From assembly GCF_003331055.1 (NCBI RefSeq), contig NZ_PUQD01000001.1, positions 62,001-126,000 on the forward strand: 64,000 nucleotides of DNA, written 5' to 3'. Position 1 is the first letter of the stretch. Every line of letters begins with the position of its first letter. The translations under genes were made by a program, and so were the position numbers. Positions 50,987 through 63,663 of this stretch are shown here, piece after piece. The DNA is from Pseudomonas sp. AFG_SD02_1510_Pfu_092 (GTDB lineage: Bacteria; Pseudomonadota; Gammaproteobacteria; Pseudomonadales; Pseudomonadaceae). The notes beneath the pieces were generated by a model that saw only the letters and a program-made list of their open reading frames with translations, was not told the DNA's origin and made no database searches.

Positions 50987-52531
50987 TTACCAGGTCTGGG
51001 TGGCCTTGAACTTCTCGATACCGGCTTTCAGGCCAGCGTCGATTTCGTCGTTGAAGTCACCCTTCACGTTGATCTTCGCCATCAGTTCGGCGTGATCACG
51101 GTTGAAGAAGGCGATCAGTGCTTGCTCGAAGCTGCCGACCTTGGAGACTTCTACGTCAGTCAGGAAACCACGCTCAGCGGCGTACAGCGACAGGGCCATG
51201 TCCGCGATGGACATTGGCGCGTACTGCTTCTGCTTCATCAGCTCGGTTACGCGCTGACCATGCTCCAGCTGCTTGCGGGTCGCTTCGTCCAGATCGGAAG
51301 CGAACTGGGCGAATGCAGCCAGTTCACGGTACTGAGCCAGAGCGGTACGAATACCACCGGACAGCTTCTTGATGATCTTGGTCTGAGCGGCACCACCTAC
51401 GCGGGATACCGAAACACCGGCGTTCACTGCAGGGCGGATGCCCGAGTTGAACATGGCCGATTCCAGGAAGATCTGACCGTCGGTGATGGAAATCACGTTG
51501 GTCGGAACGAACGCGGAAACGTCGCCAGCCTGGGTTTCGATGATCGGCAGGGCGGTCAGGGAACCGGTCTTGCCAGTGACTGCGCCGTTGGTGAACTTCT
51601 CGACGTACTCTTCGGAAACGCGCGATGCGCGCTCCAGCAGACGGGAGTGGAGATAGAACACGTCACCTGGGTACGCTTCACGTCCTGGTGGACGGCGCAG
51701 CAGCAGGGAGATCTGACGGTAGGCAACGGCCTGCTTGGACAGGTCATCGTAAACGATCAGGGCGTCTTCACCGCGGTCACGGAAGAACTCGCCCATGGTG
51801 CAGCCGGCGTATGGTGCCAGGAACTGCAGTGCGGCGGATTCCGAAGCACTGGCAACGACCACGATGGTGTTGGCCAGGGCGCCGGCTTCTTCCAGCTTGC
51901 GAACGATGTTGGCAACGGTCGAACGCTTCTGGCCGACTGCAACATAAACACAGAAAATACCGGAGTCTTTCTGGTTGATGATGGCGTCGATGGCCATGGC
52001 GGTCTTGCCGATCTGACGGTCACCGATGATCAGCTCACGCTGGCCACGGCCGACAGGGATCATGGCGTCGACGGACTTGTAGCCAGTCTGTACAGGCTGG
52101 TCTACCGACTTACGCCAGATCACGCCTGGGGCCACTTTCTCGACCGCGTCGGTCTGGGTGTTGCCCAGAGGACCTTTGCCATCGATCGGGTTACCCAGTG
52201 CGTCAACGACGCGACCCAGCAGTTCCTTACCAACCGGAACTTCCAGGATGCGGCCGGTGCACTTGGCGCTCATGCCTTCGGCGAGGGTGTCATAGGCACC
52301 CAGGATCACTGCACCTACGGAGTCTTGCTCCAGGTTCAGGGCCATGCCGTAGACGCTGCCAGGGAACTCGATCATTTCGCCGTACATGACGTCGGCCAGA
52401 CCGTGGATCCGCACGATACCGTCGGATACCGAAACAACGGTACCTTCGTTACGGGCTTGGGAGCTCACATCGAGGTTGTCGATGCGGCCCTTGATGATTT
52501 CACTAATTTCGGAAGGATTGAGTTGCTGCAT
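50987..52531 (-). CDS. atpA: ATP synthase alpha subunit
   Basis: The 514-residue non-catalytic subunit of F1 has the P-loop GDRQIGKT (about 170-177) and the [15 protein letters not shown] signature (about 347-361). An arginine finger lies in the later S-R-V-G-G-A-A-Q segment. The isoleucine in GDRQIGKT replaces the threonine of E. coli and is usual for Pseudomonas. It lies 21 nt after atpH. Confidence 0.98.
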   Translation of the reverse strand: MQQLNPSEISEIIKGRIDNLDVSSQARNEGTVVSVSDGIVRIHGLADVMYGEMIEFPGSVYGMALNLEQDSVGAVILGAYDTLAEGMSAKCTGRILEVPVGKELLGRVVDALGNPIDGKGPLGNTQTDAVEKVAPGVIWRKSVDQPVQTGYKSVDAMIPVGRGQRELIIGDRQIGKTAMAIDAIINQKDSGIFCVYVAVGQKRSTVANIVRKLEEAGALANTIVVVASASESAALQFLAPYAGCTMGEFFRDRGEDALIVYDDLSKQAVAYRQISLLLRRPPGREAYPGDVFYLHSRLLERASRVSEEYVEKFTNGAVTGKTGSLTALPIIETQAGDVSAFVPTNVISITDGQIFLESAMFNSGIRPAVNAGVSVSRVGGAAQTKIIKKLSGGIRTALAQYRELAAFAQFASDLDEATRKQLEHGQRVTELMKQKQYAPMSIADMALSLYAAERGFLTDVEVSKVGSFEQALIAFFNRDHAELMAKINVKGDFNDEIDAGLKAGIEKFKATQTW

Positions 52532-52552
52532 TGCTCTGCTGCCCCTTCAAAC

Positions 52553-53089
52553 TCAAGATTTCAAGGCTTCGGCCAGTTTCGCGATCTTGCCGCGAACAGA
52601 GCCATCGATTACCAGGTCACCAGCGCGGATGACGACGCCGCCAATCAGGCTGGCATCCTCCGACGCGTGCAGGCGCACTTCCTGGCCTAACCGTGCACTG
52701 AGAACCTTGGCGAGTTTGTCTTGCTGTTCTTGGTTCAACGCGAAGGCACTGGTGACTTCCACGTCCACGGATTTTTCTTGCTCGGCCTTGTACAGCTCGA
52801 ACAGATTGGCAATCTCCGGCAGAAGCAGGAGACGGTCGTTTTCCGCGGCAACATGAATGAAATTCTGTGCCTGTGCATTGAACTTGTCACCGCACACGTC
52901 AATGAACGTGGCGGCCTTTTCTGCGCTCGTCAGTCGCGGGGCCTTGAGCAGGCGCTGCATGGTGTCGTCTTGCGACACCGCAGCAGCCAGGCCGAGCATG
53001 GCTGACCAATTGGCCAGTTGCTGATGGGCCTGGGCATGCTCGAAGGCAGCCTTAGCGTAAGGTCGGGCCAACGTGGTCAGTTCTGCCAT
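52553..53089 (-). CDS. atpH: ATP synthase delta subunit
   Basis: The 178-residue peripheral-stalk subunit starts [19 protein letters not shown], the family N-terminus. Its N-terminal helical bundle binds the tips of alpha. The C-terminal part ends near [21 protein letters not shown], the conserved family motif, and holds the b subunits. It lies 12 nt after atpF. Confidence 0.97.
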   Translation of the reverse strand: MAELTTLARPYAKAAFEHAQAHQQLANWSAMLGLAAAVSQDDTMQRLLKAPRLTSAEKAATFIDVCGDKFNAQAQNFIHVAAENDRLLLLPEIANLFELYKAEQEKSVDVEVTSAFALNQEQQDKLAKVLSARLGQEVRLHASEDASLIGGVVIRAGDLVIDGSVRGKIAKLAEALKS

Positions 53090-53101
53090 GATCGCCCTCG
53101 C

Positions 53102-53572
53102 TTAAATTTCAGCGGCCAGTTTGTTAACCAGCTCCGCATGCGCGTTTTGATCGATTGTGGCGCCAAGGATCTTTTCAGCACCGCCAACAGCCAGGGCACC
53201 CACTTGGGCACGCAGGGCGTCTTTAGCGCTGTTCAGTTCCTGTTCGATCTCGGCCAGAGCCTGAGCTTTCACACGGTCAGCTTCGACGCGGGCCTGATCA
53301 CGGGCTTCCTCGACAAGCTGAGCAGCGCGCTTCTTGCTTTGCTCAATGATTTCGGCTGCCTGTGCTTTAGCTTCACGCAGTTGCTGACCCACTTTTTCTT
53401 GGGCCAGCTCCAGGTCGCGAGCTGCGCGGTTGGCAGCGTCCAAGCCGTCGGCAATCTTCTTTTGACGCTCTTGCAGGGCAGCGATGACCGGAGGCCATAC
53501 GTACTTCATGCAGAAGAGTACAAAAATCAGGAAGGCAACGGATTGGCCAATCAGGGTTGCATTAATATTCAC
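53102..53572 (-). CDS. atpF: ATP synthase b subunit
   Basis: The 156-residue stator subunit has one N-terminal transmembrane helix (about 4-26, [19 protein letters not shown]). A long charged helix rich in Ala, Glu, Gln and Lys follows to the C-terminus and dimerises as a right-handed coiled coil. It links the F0 a subunit to delta and alpha. It lies 59 nt after atpE. Confidence 0.97.
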   Translation of the reverse strand: MNINATLIGQSVAFLIFVLFCMKYVWPPVIAALQERQKKIADGLDAANRAARDLELAQEKVGQQLREAKAQAAEIIEQSKKRAAQLVEEARDQARVEADRVKAQALAEIEQELNSAKDALRAQVGALAVGGAEKILGATIDQNAHAELVNKLAAEI

Positions 53573-53631
53573 GCCAACACCTCGCTCGGTCTTTGGTTCA
53601 TCACAGCTATCAACTCGTGGTTAACGAGTGA

Positions 53632-53904
<273 letters not shown>

Positions 53905-54033
53905 TTACGTCGTATTGGTTAGGTTTTTAGTTTGAAGCGGTAAAACAAATCGTTTGGTACAGCATGCCCTTGCGGACTTTTTAAGCCCTCCCCCCAAACG
54001 AGCGGGGAAGGCTATCAGACACGCCAGGCGGTC

Positions 54034-55327
<1,294 letters not shown>

Positions 55328-55475
55328 CACAACTGCTCCTCGGAAGTCGACCAACAAGTCAGCAATGACTTGGCATAATTTGTGCCGACAAAATGCGCGC
55401 AGAGTATAGGGGTGGATTAACCCCTATTCAACTCTTCGTAGTGATTTCCGACTGCACGCTACAACGGGAATTGTT

Positions 55476-56348
55476 TCAGCGGATGTGGGCAAGCACACCT
55501 TGCAACTCGTCAAGCGAGTTGTAGCGAATAACCAGCTGGCCCTTGCCCTTGTTGCCATGACGGATCTGCACAGCCGAGCCCAGGCGCTCTGCGAGCCGCT
55601 GTTCAAGGCGTGCGATATCCGGATCAGGTTTGCCCGGTTCGACCGGATCAGGTTTGTCGCTGAGCCACTGGCGTACCAGTGCCTCGGTTTGGCGCACGGT
55701 GAGGCCACGTGCGACAACATGACGCGCCCCCTCCTCCTGACGGTGTTCTTCCAGGCCGAGCAATGCGCGGGCATGGCCCATCTCCAGATCGCCATGAGCG
55801 AGCATGGTCTTGATCGCATCGGGCAGGGTGATCAGGCGCAGCAGGTTGGCCACGGTCACCCGCGACTTGCCCACGGCATCGGCCACCTGTTGCTGGGTGA
55901 GTTCGAATTCCTGCTGCAGGCGCTGCAAGGCCAGGGCCTCTTCCAGCGGGTTGAGGTCTTCGCGCTGGATGTTCTCGATCAGCGCCATGGCAATGGCGGC
56001 TTCATCGGGCACTACGCGGACCATGGCCGGGATCTTGTCCAGGCCCGCCTGCTGGGTGGCGCGCCAGCGGCGTTCACCGGCGATGATCTCGTAGCGGTTG
56101 CCATCGATCGGGCGCACCACGATCGGTTGCATCACGCCATGGTTGCGAATCGAGTGCGCGAGCTCTTCCAGCGCCTGCGGGTCCATGTCCCGGCGCGGCT
56201 GGTACTTGCCACGCTGGATCAGTTCGACCGGCAGGTGTTGCAATTCTTTCTGGTCGATCTTCACAGCCTGCTCTTCGAGCGCGCTGACGGAAGGACCACT
56301 GAGCAGTGCATCCAACCCACGTCCGAGACCCCGTTTCTTGACGGCCAT
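55476..56348 (-). CDS. parB: Chromosome partitioning protein ParB
   Basis: The 290-residue DNA-binding CTPase binds parS sites near the origin and loads SMC. The N-terminal domain has the C-motif GERRWRA (about 92-98). The central helix-turn-helix (LTQQQVADAVGKSRVTVANLLRL) reads parS. The C-terminal 45 residues dimerise. It lies 9 nt after parA, confirming an origin-proximal position. Confidence 0.97.
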   Translation of the reverse strand: MAVKKRGLGRGLDALLSGPSVSALEEQAVKIDQKELQHLPVELIQRGKYQPRRDMDPQALEELAHSIRNHGVMQPIVVRPIDGNRYEIIAGERRWRATQQAGLDKIPAMVRVVPDEAAIAMALIENIQREDLNPLEEALALQRLQQEFELTQQQVADAVGKSRVTVANLLRLITLPDAIKTMLAHGDLEMGHARALLGLEEHRQEEGARHVVARGLTVRQTEALVRQWLSDKPDPVEPGKPDPDIARLEQRLAERLGSAVQIRHGNKGKGQLVIRYNSLDELQGVLAHIR

Positions 56349-56357
56349 ACGGATTCC

Positions 56358-57149
56358 TTAAGTTGTTTGTGCAGTGCGTGATTGACGGCGTTGGCGGCGT
56401 ACCAGCTCACCGGCCAGGGCCAGATAAGCCAGCGCACCGCGCGATTGCTTGTCGTAAGCCAGCGCCGGCATGCCGAAGCTTGGCGCCTCGGCCAGGCGAA
56501 TGTTGCGCGGAATGACCGTGTCGTACAGCTGCGGGCCGAAGTGCTCCTTCAACTGCGCCGAAACATCGTTGTTCAGGCTCAGGCGCGGGTCGTACATGGT
56601 CCGCAACAGGCCTTCGATCTTCAGCTCCGGGTTCAGCCGCGCGGCAATCCGCTTGATGTTATCCACAAGGTCGCTGAGACCTTCCAGTGCGTAGTATTCG
56701 CACTGCATCGGGATGATCACGCCATCGGAGGCGACCAAAGCATTGAGCGTAAGCATCGACAGCGAAGGTGGGCAGTCGATGAGGATGAAATCGTAGTTGT
56801 CACGGATCGGCGCCAAGGCATTGCGCAGGCGGCTTTCTTTGACCTGCATTTCCAGCAGTACCACTTCGGCAGCGGTCAGGTCACGGTTGGCCGGCAGCAA
56901 CTGGAAACCACCGTGTTCGGAGTAATGCATGGCCTGGGCCAGGTCGCATTCCCCGATCAACAGGTCGTACACCGAGTGCTCGAGCTCGTGCTTGTCGACA
57001 CCGCTGCCCATGGTGGCGTTGCCCTGCGGATCGAGGTCGATCAGCAGCACACGACGCTTGGTCGCAGCCAGCGAGGCGGCGAGATTGATACAGGTGGTGG
57101 TCTTGCCCACACCACCTTTCTGGTTCGCGATCGCGAATACCTTAGCCAT
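56358..57149 (-). CDS. parA: Chromosome partitioning ATPase ParA (Soj)
   Basis: The 263-residue ATPase has the deviant Walker A KGGVGKTT (about 10-17), DLDPQGNAT and DCPPSL. It binds the nucleoid non-specifically in the ATP form and moves ParB-parS complexes apart. It lies 18 nt after rsmG and just before parB. Confidence 0.97.
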   Translation of the reverse strand: MAKVFAIANQKGGVGKTTTCINLAASLAATKRRVLLIDLDPQGNATMGSGVDKHELEHSVYDLLIGECDLAQAMHYSEHGGFQLLPANRDLTAAEVVLLEMQVKESRLRNALAPIRDNYDFILIDCPPSLSMLTLNALVASDGVIIPMQCEYYALEGLSDLVDNIKRIAARLNPELKIEGLLRTMYDPRLSLNNDVSAQLKEHFGPQLYDTVIPRNIRLAEAPSFGMPALAYDKQSRGALAYLALAGELVRRQRRQSRTAQTT

Positions 57150-57167
57150 TGTTGCGTGTGTTCCCAG

Positions 57168-57818
57168 TCATGCCTTGCGGCGCAGTATCAGCAGATGGCG
57201 CTGGCCCTGGCAACCCGGAACGGTCAGGGCCTGCTCGCTTTCCACTGTGAAGTCTGCGGGCAATGCTACCAGTTCATCGGCAGGATGCAGCCCCTTCATT
57301 GCAAGCCATTGCGTCCCGGTGTCGCCCAGATGGCGGGTCCAGTTGGTGAAGTTCTCCATGCTGCTGAAGGCGCGGGAGATGATTCCGTCGAACGGTTGTG
57401 CCGGCTGGAAAGCTTCGACCCGGCTGTGGATAACCGTGAGGTTGTCCAGCTTGAGTTCCATTTTCACCTGGGTCAGGAAGCGGGTCTTCTTGCCATTGGC
57501 GTCCAGCACCGTCACGCGCTTGTGCGGATGCAGGATAGCCAACGGGACGCCAGGCATGCCACCGCCGCTGCCGACATCCAGCCAGTTATCACGGGCACTG
57601 TGGATAAACGGCATGACGCTGAGGCTGTCGAGCAGATGGCGCGACACCATTTCGTTGGGGTCGCGCACGGCAGTCAGGTTGTAGGCTTTGTTCCATTTGA
57701 TCAACAGGGCCAGGTAACCGAGCAGTTTCTCGTGATGCTCGGTGCTCAGCTCGACACCGAGCTGGCGCGCACCTGTGGACAACTCTTCAGCGTGTTGCGG
57801 GGTGACCAGGGAACTCAA
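57168..57818 (-). CDS. rsmG: 16S rRNA 7-methylguanosine methyltransferase RsmG
   Basis: The 216-residue enzyme (formerly GidB) methylates G527 of 16S rRNA using S-adenosylmethionine. The SAM-binding motif is [18 protein letters not shown] (about 71-88). [14 protein letters not shown] and the [11 protein letters not shown] segment are also typical of the family. Its start overlaps the mnmG stop by 4 nt, so it is translationally coupled. Confidence 0.97.
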   Translation of the reverse strand: MSSLVTPQHAEELSTGARQLGVELSTEHHEKLLGYLALLIKWNKAYNLTAVRDPNEMVSRHLLDSLSVMPFIHSARDNWLDVGSGGGMPGVPLAILHPHKRVTVLDANGKKTRFLTQVKMELKLDNLTVIHSRVEAFQPAQPFDGIISRAFSSMENFTNWTRHLGDTGTQWLAMKGLHPADELVALPADFTVESEQALTVPGCQGQRHLLILRRKA

Positions 57819-59710
57819 GCGCTTTGCTCCAATTCGCGGCCAGCGCCGCGTTTTTTCAAGTGAATCAGCAACAGGGAAATCGCCGCCGGGGTCACGCCCG
57901 GGATGCGCGAAGCCTGGCCCAGGGTCTCCGGGCGGGTCTGGCCCAGCTTGCCCTGAATTTCCTTGGACAGGCCGGAAATCGTCGCGTAATCGATATCCAC
58001 AGGCAGGCGGGTGTCTTCGCTGGCGCGCAGACGGGCGATTTCATCCTGCTGGCGGTCGATGTAACCGGCGTACTTGGTACGGATCTCGACCTGCTCGGCG
58101 ACCTGTGGATCGATTGCCTCGCCGCCAGTGGCCTCGATCAGCCCGGCGTAGTCGATTTCCGGACGCGCCAGCAGGTTGAGCAGGCTGTACTCATGGCTGA
58201 GCGGCGTACCGAACTTATCCACAACGGCCTGGCCTTGCTCGGTGTTCGGGCGTACCCAAGTCGACTTCAGGCGCTGTTCCTCACGCTCGATGCCGTCGCG
58301 CTTGGCGCAGAAGGCGGCCCAGCGCTGGTCGTCGATCAGGCCGAGTTCGCGGCCCTTCTCGGTCAGGCGAAGGTCGGCGTTGTCTTCGCGCAGGATCAGG
58401 CGGTACTCGGCACGCGAGGTGAACATGCGGTACGGCTCCTGGGTACCCAGGGTGATCAGGTCGTCGACCAGTACGCCGATGTACGCCTCGTCGCGCCGCG
58501 GGCACCAGCTGTCTCGGCCCTGCGCCCGCAGTGCGGCGTTGGTCCCGGCGAGCAGGCCCTGGGCACCGGCTTCTTCGTAGCCCGTGGTGCCATTGATCTG
58601 GCCGGCGAAGAACAAACCACCGATGACCTTGGTTTCGAGGCTGTACTTCAGGTCACGCGGGTCGAAGTAGTCGTACTCGATGGCATAGCCGGGGCGCACG
58701 ATGTGGGCGTTTTCCATGCCGCGGATCGAACGCACCAGTTCCAGCTGCACATCGAACGGCAGCGAAGTGGAAATACCGTTGGGGTACAACTCATGGGTGG
58801 TCAGGCCTTCCGGCTCGATGAACACCTGGTGGCTTTCCTTGTCGGCGAAGCGGTGGATCTTGTCTTCTATCGACGGGCAGTAGCGTGGACCGACACCTTC
58901 GATCACACCTGAGTACATCGGCGAACGGTCGAGGTTCGAGGCGATGATCTCGTGGGTACGCGCATTGGTGTGGGTAATCCAGCAGCTCACCTGGCGCGGG
59001 TGCATCTGGGCATTGCCCATGAACGACATTACCGGGATCGGCGTATCGCCTGGTTGTTCGGTCATCACCGAAAAGTCTACCGAACGGCCGTCGATGCGCG
59101 GCGGGGTGCCGGTCTTCAGGCGGCCGACGCGCAGCGGCAGTTCACGCATGCGGTGGGCCAGGGCAATCGAAGGCGGATCACCGGCGCGACCACCGGAATG
59201 GTTTTGCAGACCGATGTGGATAAGCCCGCCAAGAAAGGTACCGGTAGTCAGCACCACCGATTCGGCAAAGAAACGCAGGCCCATCTGGGTCACCACGCCT
59301 TTGACCTGGTCTTGCTCGACGATCAGGTCGTCGCAGGACTGCTGGAATATCCACAGGTTCGGCTGGTTTTCCAGGATTTCACGTACCACTGCCTTGTAGA
59401 TGGCGCGGTCGGCCTGGGCACGGGTGGCGCGTACGGCCGGGCCCTTGCGGTTGTTCAGTACGCGGAACTGGATGCCGCTCTTGTCGGTGGCCAGCGCCAT
59501 GGCGCCGCCGAGCGCATCGATCTCTTTGACCAGATGGCTTTTGCCAATACCGCCGATGGCGGGGTTGCAGCTCATGTGACCGAGGGTTTCCACGTTATGG
59601 GTCAGCAGCAGGGTTTTCACACCCATGCGTGCAGACGCAAGCGCAGCCTCGGTACCGGCATGGCCGCCGCCGATGACGATCACTTCAAAACGGGAAGGGA
59701 AATCCACCAC
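57815..59710 (-). CDS. mnmG: tRNA wobble-uridine modification enzyme MnmG (GidA)
   Basis: The 631-residue FAD enzyme, with MnmE, adds the cmnm5 group to U34 of certain tRNAs. The N-terminal FAD loop is [19 protein letters not shown] (about 11-29). The conserved [21 protein letters not shown] and the later [20 protein letters not shown] motif are intact. It is the first gene after the AT-rich, DnaA-box-bearing gap. Confidence 0.98.
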   Translation of the reverse strand: MVDFPSRFEVIVIGGGHAGTEAALASARMGVKTLLLTHNVETLGHMSCNPAIGGIGKSHLVKEIDALGGAMALATDKSGIQFRVLNNRKGPAVRATRAQADRAIYKAVVREILENQPNLWIFQQSCDDLIVEQDQVKGVVTQMGLRFFAESVVLTTGTFLGGLIHIGLQNHSGGRAGDPPSIALAHRMRELPLRVGRLKTGTPPRIDGRSVDFSVMTEQPGDTPIPVMSFMGNAQMHPRQVSCWITHTNARTHEIIASNLDRSPMYSGVIEGVGPRYCPSIEDKIHRFADKESHQVFIEPEGLTTHELYPNGISTSLPFDVQLELVRSIRGMENAHIVRPGYAIEYDYFDPRDLKYSLETKVIGGLFFAGQINGTTGYEEAGAQGLLAGTNAALRAQGRDSWCPRRDEAYIGVLVDDLITLGTQEPYRMFTSRAEYRLILREDNADLRLTEKGRELGLIDDQRWAAFCAKRDGIEREEQRLKSTWVRPNTEQGQAVVDKFGTPLSHEYSLLNLLARPEIDYAGLIEATGGEAIDPQVAEQVEIRTKYAGYIDRQQDEIARLRASEDTRLPVDIDYATISGLSKEIQGKLGQTRPETLGQASRIPGVTPAAISLLLIHLKKRGAGRELEQSA

Positions 59711-59799
59711 GCACCTCGTGCCTGTTTTGCGAATAGAGAAGGTAAGCCGACAAGTATAGGGACTTAACCCCCTTTAAAGAAACCGTCTGAGCAAATTTT

Positions 59800-60090
59800 G
59801 ACCAGTCTGTGGATGAATGGCAGACAACAGAAATCAAAGAGGAAAAATTTAAAAAAGCTTTGTTTTTATGTTTATTCTTATGCACAAGCTTATCTGTGGA
59901 TAAGGTTCTACAAGCCTTTATCCATGAAGCATACAGAGAAATTAAACCCTGTGGCTTGAGTACCATGAGGGCTATGGATAACACGATTTAGCCTGTGGAT
60001 TAATTGCCTGTTTACCCACAGGCGGGTTTGTCCTCAGAAAAAAAGCCTGCTTATCAACGGAGCTGAAGGCGGGTTTTCCACAGGGCTCCT
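59800..60090. other. AT-rich region with clustered DnaA-box-like 9-mers
   Basis: Within the 565-bp mnmG-mnmE gap is a perfect DnaA box TGTGGATAA (59895-59903). One-mismatch versions lie at 59808 (TGTGGATGA), 59973 (TATGGATAA), 59994 (TGTGGATTA), 60012 (TTACCCACA) and 60074 (TTTTCCACA), and a weaker one at 59918. An A/T-rich stretch of about 38 bp (59844-59880) adjoins them. The organisation resembles an origin or a DnaA-titrating site. The main oriC of Pseudomonas lies at dnaA-rpmH, just beyond the right edge. 60091-60223 holds nothing I recognise. Confidence 0.65.
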
Positions 60091-60223
60091 GAAGAAAAAT
60101 GGATGACTGTGAATGAAAAATATCGACCCTGCACCGGCCTCTTCGCGGGTGAAGCCGCTGCTAAACGGTCTGGCTCAGCCGTTGAGGGCAGCACAATTTC
60201 TCTGGAAGCAGCCGTTTTTTGGG

Positions 60224-60252
60224 CAAAAAAAAGCCGCTCCCGAAGGAGCGGC
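60224..60252 (-). terminator. Intrinsic terminator after mnmE
   Basis: Read leftwards, GCCGCTCC-TTCG-GGAGCGGC is an 8-bp stem with a UUCG tetraloop, followed by TTTTTTTT. It lies 23 bp beyond the mnmE stop. Confidence 0.92.
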
Positions 60253-60275
60253 CCGTGGCCTTATCTGGCTGTGGA

Positions 60276-61646
60276 TTATTTGCCGATGCAGAAGCTTGAG
60301 AAAATCCGCCCCAGCAGGTCGTCCGAGCTGAATGCCCCGGTAATTTCCCCAAGCGCCTGCTGCGCCTGGCGCAGGTCTTCCGCCAACAGCTCACCCGCGC
60401 CGGCCAGTGTCAGTTGCGCACGGCCGTGTTCCAGGTGCTCGCTAGCCTGACGCAGCGCATCCAGATGACGCCGGCGGGCGCTGAAACCACTCTCGGCCGT
60501 CTGTTCATAACCCATGCAGGCCTTCAGGTGATCTCGCAGCAACTGCAGCCCTGTGTCGTCGCCTTTGGCACTGAGGGTGATCGTGACGTGACCATCATCG
60601 CACTGCTCCAGCGCGACCCGCTCACCACTGAGGTCGGCCTTGTTGCGAATCAGCGTGACCTTGGCCGGGTCTGGCCGCTGGTCGAGAAACTCTGGCCACA
60701 GGGCGAACGGGTCGCTGGCCTCGGGCGCAGTAGAATCCACCACCAGCAGCACCCGGTCGGCCTCGCCAATGGCCTTCAGGGCGCGTTCCACGCCAATCTT
60801 TTCCACATGGTCATCGGTATCACGCAGGCCGGCGGTGTCGACCACGTGCAGCGGCATGCCATCGATGTGGATATGTTCGCGCAAAATGTCCCGCGTGGTG
60901 CCGGCGATATCGGTGACGATGGCCGCTTCGCGCCCGGCCAGCTGATTCAACAGGCTCGACTTGCCGGCGTTCGGCCGACCGGCGATGACCACGGTCATGC
61001 CGTCGCGCAGCAAGGCACCCTGCCCGGCTTCACGCTGGACCTTGGCCAGCTCGTCGCGCACCACATCGAGCATCGACAGCACATGGCCGTCGGCGAGGAA
61101 GTCGATCTCCTCCTCCGGGAAGTCGATTGCTGCTTCGACGTAGATGCGCAGCGCAATCAGCGCCTCGGTCAGAAACTGCACGCGCTTCGAGAATTCCCCT
61201 TGCAGCGAACGCAAGGCATTGCGCGCCGCCTGGCTGGAGCTGGCCTCGATCAGGTCGGCGATGGCTTCGGCCTGGGCCAGGTCGAGCTTGTCATTGAGGA
61301 ATGCGCGCTCGCTGAATTCACCGGGCCGGGCCAAGCGACAACCCACTTGTACACAGCGCTGCAGCAGCATATCCAGCACCACCGGGCCACCGTGGCCCTG
61401 CAGCTCGAGCACATCTTCGCCAGTGAACGAATTCGGCCCAGGGAAGAACAGCGCGATCCCTTCGTCCAGCACCAGCCCGTCCTCGTCGCGGAACGGGCCG
61501 TAATGGGCGTGGCGCGGGGTAAGCATACGGCCGGTGATCAGCTGGCCGGCCTTGGCAGCCAGTGGGCCGGACAACCGGACAATACCCACACCGCCGCGGC
61601 CCTGGGCGGTGGCGATGGCGGCGATGGTTTCACGCACAGTGTTCAT
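60276..61646 (-). CDS. mnmE: tRNA modification GTPase MnmE
   Basis: The 456-residue protein forms a heterotetramer with MnmG. It has an N-terminal folate-binding domain (1-118), a helical domain and an inserted G domain. G motifs are GRPNAGKSS (about 225-233), [13 protein letters not shown] and NKADL. The C-terminus is FCIGK, whose Cys is the family hallmark. It lies 86 bp after yidC. Confidence 0.98.
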   Translation of the reverse strand: MNTVRETIAAIATAQGRGGVGIVRLSGPLAAKAGQLITGRMLTPRHAHYGPFRDEDGLVLDEGIALFFPGPNSFTGEDVLELQGHGGPVVLDMLLQRCVQVGCRLARPGEFSERAFLNDKLDLAQAEAIADLIEASSSQAARNALRSLQGEFSKRVQFLTEALIALRIYVEAAIDFPEEEIDFLADGHVLSMLDVVRDELAKVQREAGQGALLRDGMTVVIAGRPNAGKSSLLNQLAGREAAIVTDIAGTTRDILREHIHIDGMPLHVVDTAGLRDTDDHVEKIGVERALKAIGEADRVLLVVDSTAPEASDPFALWPEFLDQRPDPAKVTLIRNKADLSGERVALEQCDDGHVTITLSAKGDDTGLQLLRDHLKACMGYEQTAESGFSARRRHLDALRQASEHLEHGRAQLTLAGAGELLAEDLRQAQQALGEITGAFSSDDLLGRIFSSFCIGK

Positions 61647-61681
61647 GCTCGAAAGCCTCTACGACAAAAACGACGGATAGC

Positions 61682-61707
61682 AAAAACGCCCCATAGGGGG
61701 CGTTTTT
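61682..61707. terminator. Bidirectional terminator between yidC and mnmE
   Basis: AAAAACGCCCC-ATAG-GGGGCGTTTTT forms a strong GC stem flanked by A and T runs, 25 bp beyond the yidC stop. Confidence 0.88.
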
Positions 61708-61732
61708 ATTCACAGGCTAGCGCAGTAGCCCG

Positions 61733-63415
61733 TCAAGCAGCAGCTTTTTTGCTGGCTGCTTCGATGCTGCGGGTGATGTACCACTGCTGTGCGATCGACA
61801 GGCAGTTGTTCACAACCCAGTACAGCACCAGACCAGCCGGGAACCACAGGAAGAAGAAGGTGAAGATGATCGGCATCATTTTCATCACCTTGGCCTGCAT
61901 CGGATCTGGCGGGGTCGGGTTCAGACGCTGCTGGATGAACATGGTGGCGCCCATGATGATCGGCAGGATGAAGAACGGATCCTTGATCGACAGGTCGGTG
62001 ATCCACAGCATCCATGGGGCCTGGCGCATTTCCACGCTTTCCAGCAGTACCCAGTATAGGGCCAGGAACACCGGCATCTGCACCAGGATCGGCAGGCAGC
62101 CGCCCAATGGGTTGATCTTCTCTTTCTTGTACAGCTCCATCATCGCCTGGGACATCTTCTGGCGATCATCACCGAAGCGTTCCTTCAGCGCGGCAAGCTT
62201 AGGCGCAACGGCACGCATACGCGCCATCGAACGGTAGCTGGCAGCCGACAGCGGGAAGAACAGGCCTTTGATCAGCATGGTCAGCACGATGATCGACCAG
62301 CCCCAGTTACCCAGCAGGCTGTGGATATGTTGCAGCAGCCAGAAGATCGGCTGTGCGATGAACCACAGGAAGCCGTAGTCGACGGTCAGTTCCAGGCCTG
62401 GGGACAACTCTTTGAGCTTGGACTGGATCTTCGGGCCGGCATACAGCATGGCGCTGGTTTCGACCTTGCCGCCAGCAGGCACGCTGATCGCCGGGCCGGT
62501 GTAGCCGATGATGTAGTTGCCCTGGCTGTCCTTGCGGGTCTGGACAACGTTGTTGTCCGACTTGGCCGGAATCCAGGCAGTCACGAAGTAGTGCTGCAGC
62601 CAGGCAACCCAACCGCCGGACACATTTTCTTTCAAACTGCCTTTGTCGATGTCCTTCATCGAGACCTTTTTGTAGGGCTCGGAAGCTGTCCACAGGGCTG
62701 CACCCAGATAGGTAGCGGTGCCGGTGGCAGTGCTCGACGATGGATCGGAGCTGGCGTCGCGCTTGAGCTGGGCAAACATGTTGCCGCTCCAGGCCTGGCC
62801 GCTCTGGTTGTCGATCAGGTAGCTGACGGTCAGGTCGTACTCACCACGCTTGAAGCTGAAGCGCTTGATGTAGTTGACGCCGTTGTCGCTGAACTTCAGG
62901 TCTACCACCAGTTGGTCCTGGCCATCGGCCAGCTGGTAACCCTTCTTGTCGGCAGCGTACAGCGGACGGCCTGCAGGACGGGCGTCGGGACCGTTGACCC
63001 CGGTCAGGCCGCTTTGTGCCAGGTAGACACGTTCGCCACCGTTGTCGAACAGCTGGAACGGAATGTCCGGGTGGTCCTGGCGACGTGGGTATTGCGGCAG
63101 GTTCAACTGGACGATGTCACCACCGACCGGATCGATAGCCAGGTCCAGGACATCGGTCTTGACCCGGATCAGGTCCTTGCTGACCGCGACCGGCGCCAAT
63201 TCGGCTGCGCTGGTTTCGGCGTTGGCGCTCGGCACATCGGCGCTGGCGCCGGCGTTACCGGCCGGTACGCCGTCCGGCAGGCCCGGGGCAACAGTGCTGG
63301 CAGCAGTATTCTGAGTCGGCAGGGCAGCCTGGCCGTAGTCCTGGTTCCACTTGAGGACCATGACGTAGGACACGATTGCCAGGGCGACGATCAGGATCGT
63401 GCGTTTAATATCCAT
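61733..63415 (-). CDS. yidC: Membrane protein insertase YidC
   Basis: The 560-residue insertase has an N-terminal anchor (about 5-22, MDIKRTILIVALAIVSYVM). A large periplasmic beta-sandwich domain (about 60-345) and five conserved C-terminal transmembrane helices follow, with WGWSIIVLTMLIKGLFFPL and NPLGGCLPILVQMPVFLALY. The start at 63415 gives the canonical N-terminus; a longer frame upstream overlaps yidD. It inserts, among others, the F0 c subunit made by the nearby atp operon. Confidence 0.97.
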   Translation of the reverse strand: MDIKRTILIVALAIVSYVMVLKWNQDYGQAALPTQNTAASTVAPGLPDGVPAGNAGASADVPSANAETSAAELAPVAVSKDLIRVKTDVLDLAIDPVGGDIVQLNLPQYPRRQDHPDIPFQLFDNGGERVYLAQSGLTGVNGPDARPAGRPLYAADKKGYQLADGQDQLVVDLKFSDNGVNYIKRFSFKRGEYDLTVSYLIDNQSGQAWSGNMFAQLKRDASSDPSSSTATGTATYLGAALWTASEPYKKVSMKDIDKGSLKENVSGGWVAWLQHYFVTAWIPAKSDNNVVQTRKDSQGNYIIGYTGPAISVPAGGKVETSAMLYAGPKIQSKLKELSPGLELTVDYGFLWFIAQPIFWLLQHIHSLLGNWGWSIIVLTMLIKGLFFPLSAASYRSMARMRAVAPKLAALKERFGDDRQKMSQAMMELYKKEKINPLGGCLPILVQMPVFLALYWVLLESVEMRQAPWMLWITDLSIKDPFFILPIIMGATMFIQQRLNPTPPDPMQAKVMKMMPIIFTFFFLWFPAGLVLYWVVNNCLSIAQQWYITRSIEAASKKAAA

Positions 63416-63417
63416 GA

Positions 63418-63663
63418 TTACTCGGCTATCGAAGAAGTTCGGGAGGAAGGAGCGGGAGGAACGGGATCGAAACCGCCGTCGTTCCACGGATGACAACGTC
63501 CCAGGCGACGAACGGCTAGCCACCCACCACGCCAGAGGCCGTGGTTTTCGATGGCTTCATAGGCGTAACAGGAGCAACTGGGGAAAAAACGACAGTGACT
63601 GGCCATCAGAGGACTAATGGCATAACGGTAAAACTGGATCGGAACGAGTGCCAGTTTACGCAT
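63418..63663 (-). CDS. yidD: Membrane protein insertion efficiency factor YidD
   Basis: The 81-residue protein has the family core [20 protein letters not shown], with [11 protein letters not shown] and a conserved HPW near the C-terminus ([14 protein letters not shown]). It assists YidC-dependent membrane insertion. It overlaps the end of rnpA by 8 nt and ends 2 nt before yidC, an arrangement conserved from the origin-proximal region of most bacteria. Confidence 0.95.
   Translation of the reverse strand: MRKLALVPIQFYRYAISPLMASHCRFFPSCSCYAYEAIENHGLWRGGWLAVRRLGRCHPWNDGGFDPVPPAPSSRTSSIAE

Noticed and set aside
50156..52690. An 844-codon rightward frame over atpG, atpA and atpH
   Set aside because: It is the antisense shadow of three conserved ATP synthase genes and has no recognisable domain.
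59685..59984. A 99-codon leftward frame in the mnmG-mnmE gap
   Set aside because: Runs through the A/T-rich DnaA-box region and into the mnmG start; composition is typical of a chance frame in AT-rich DNA.
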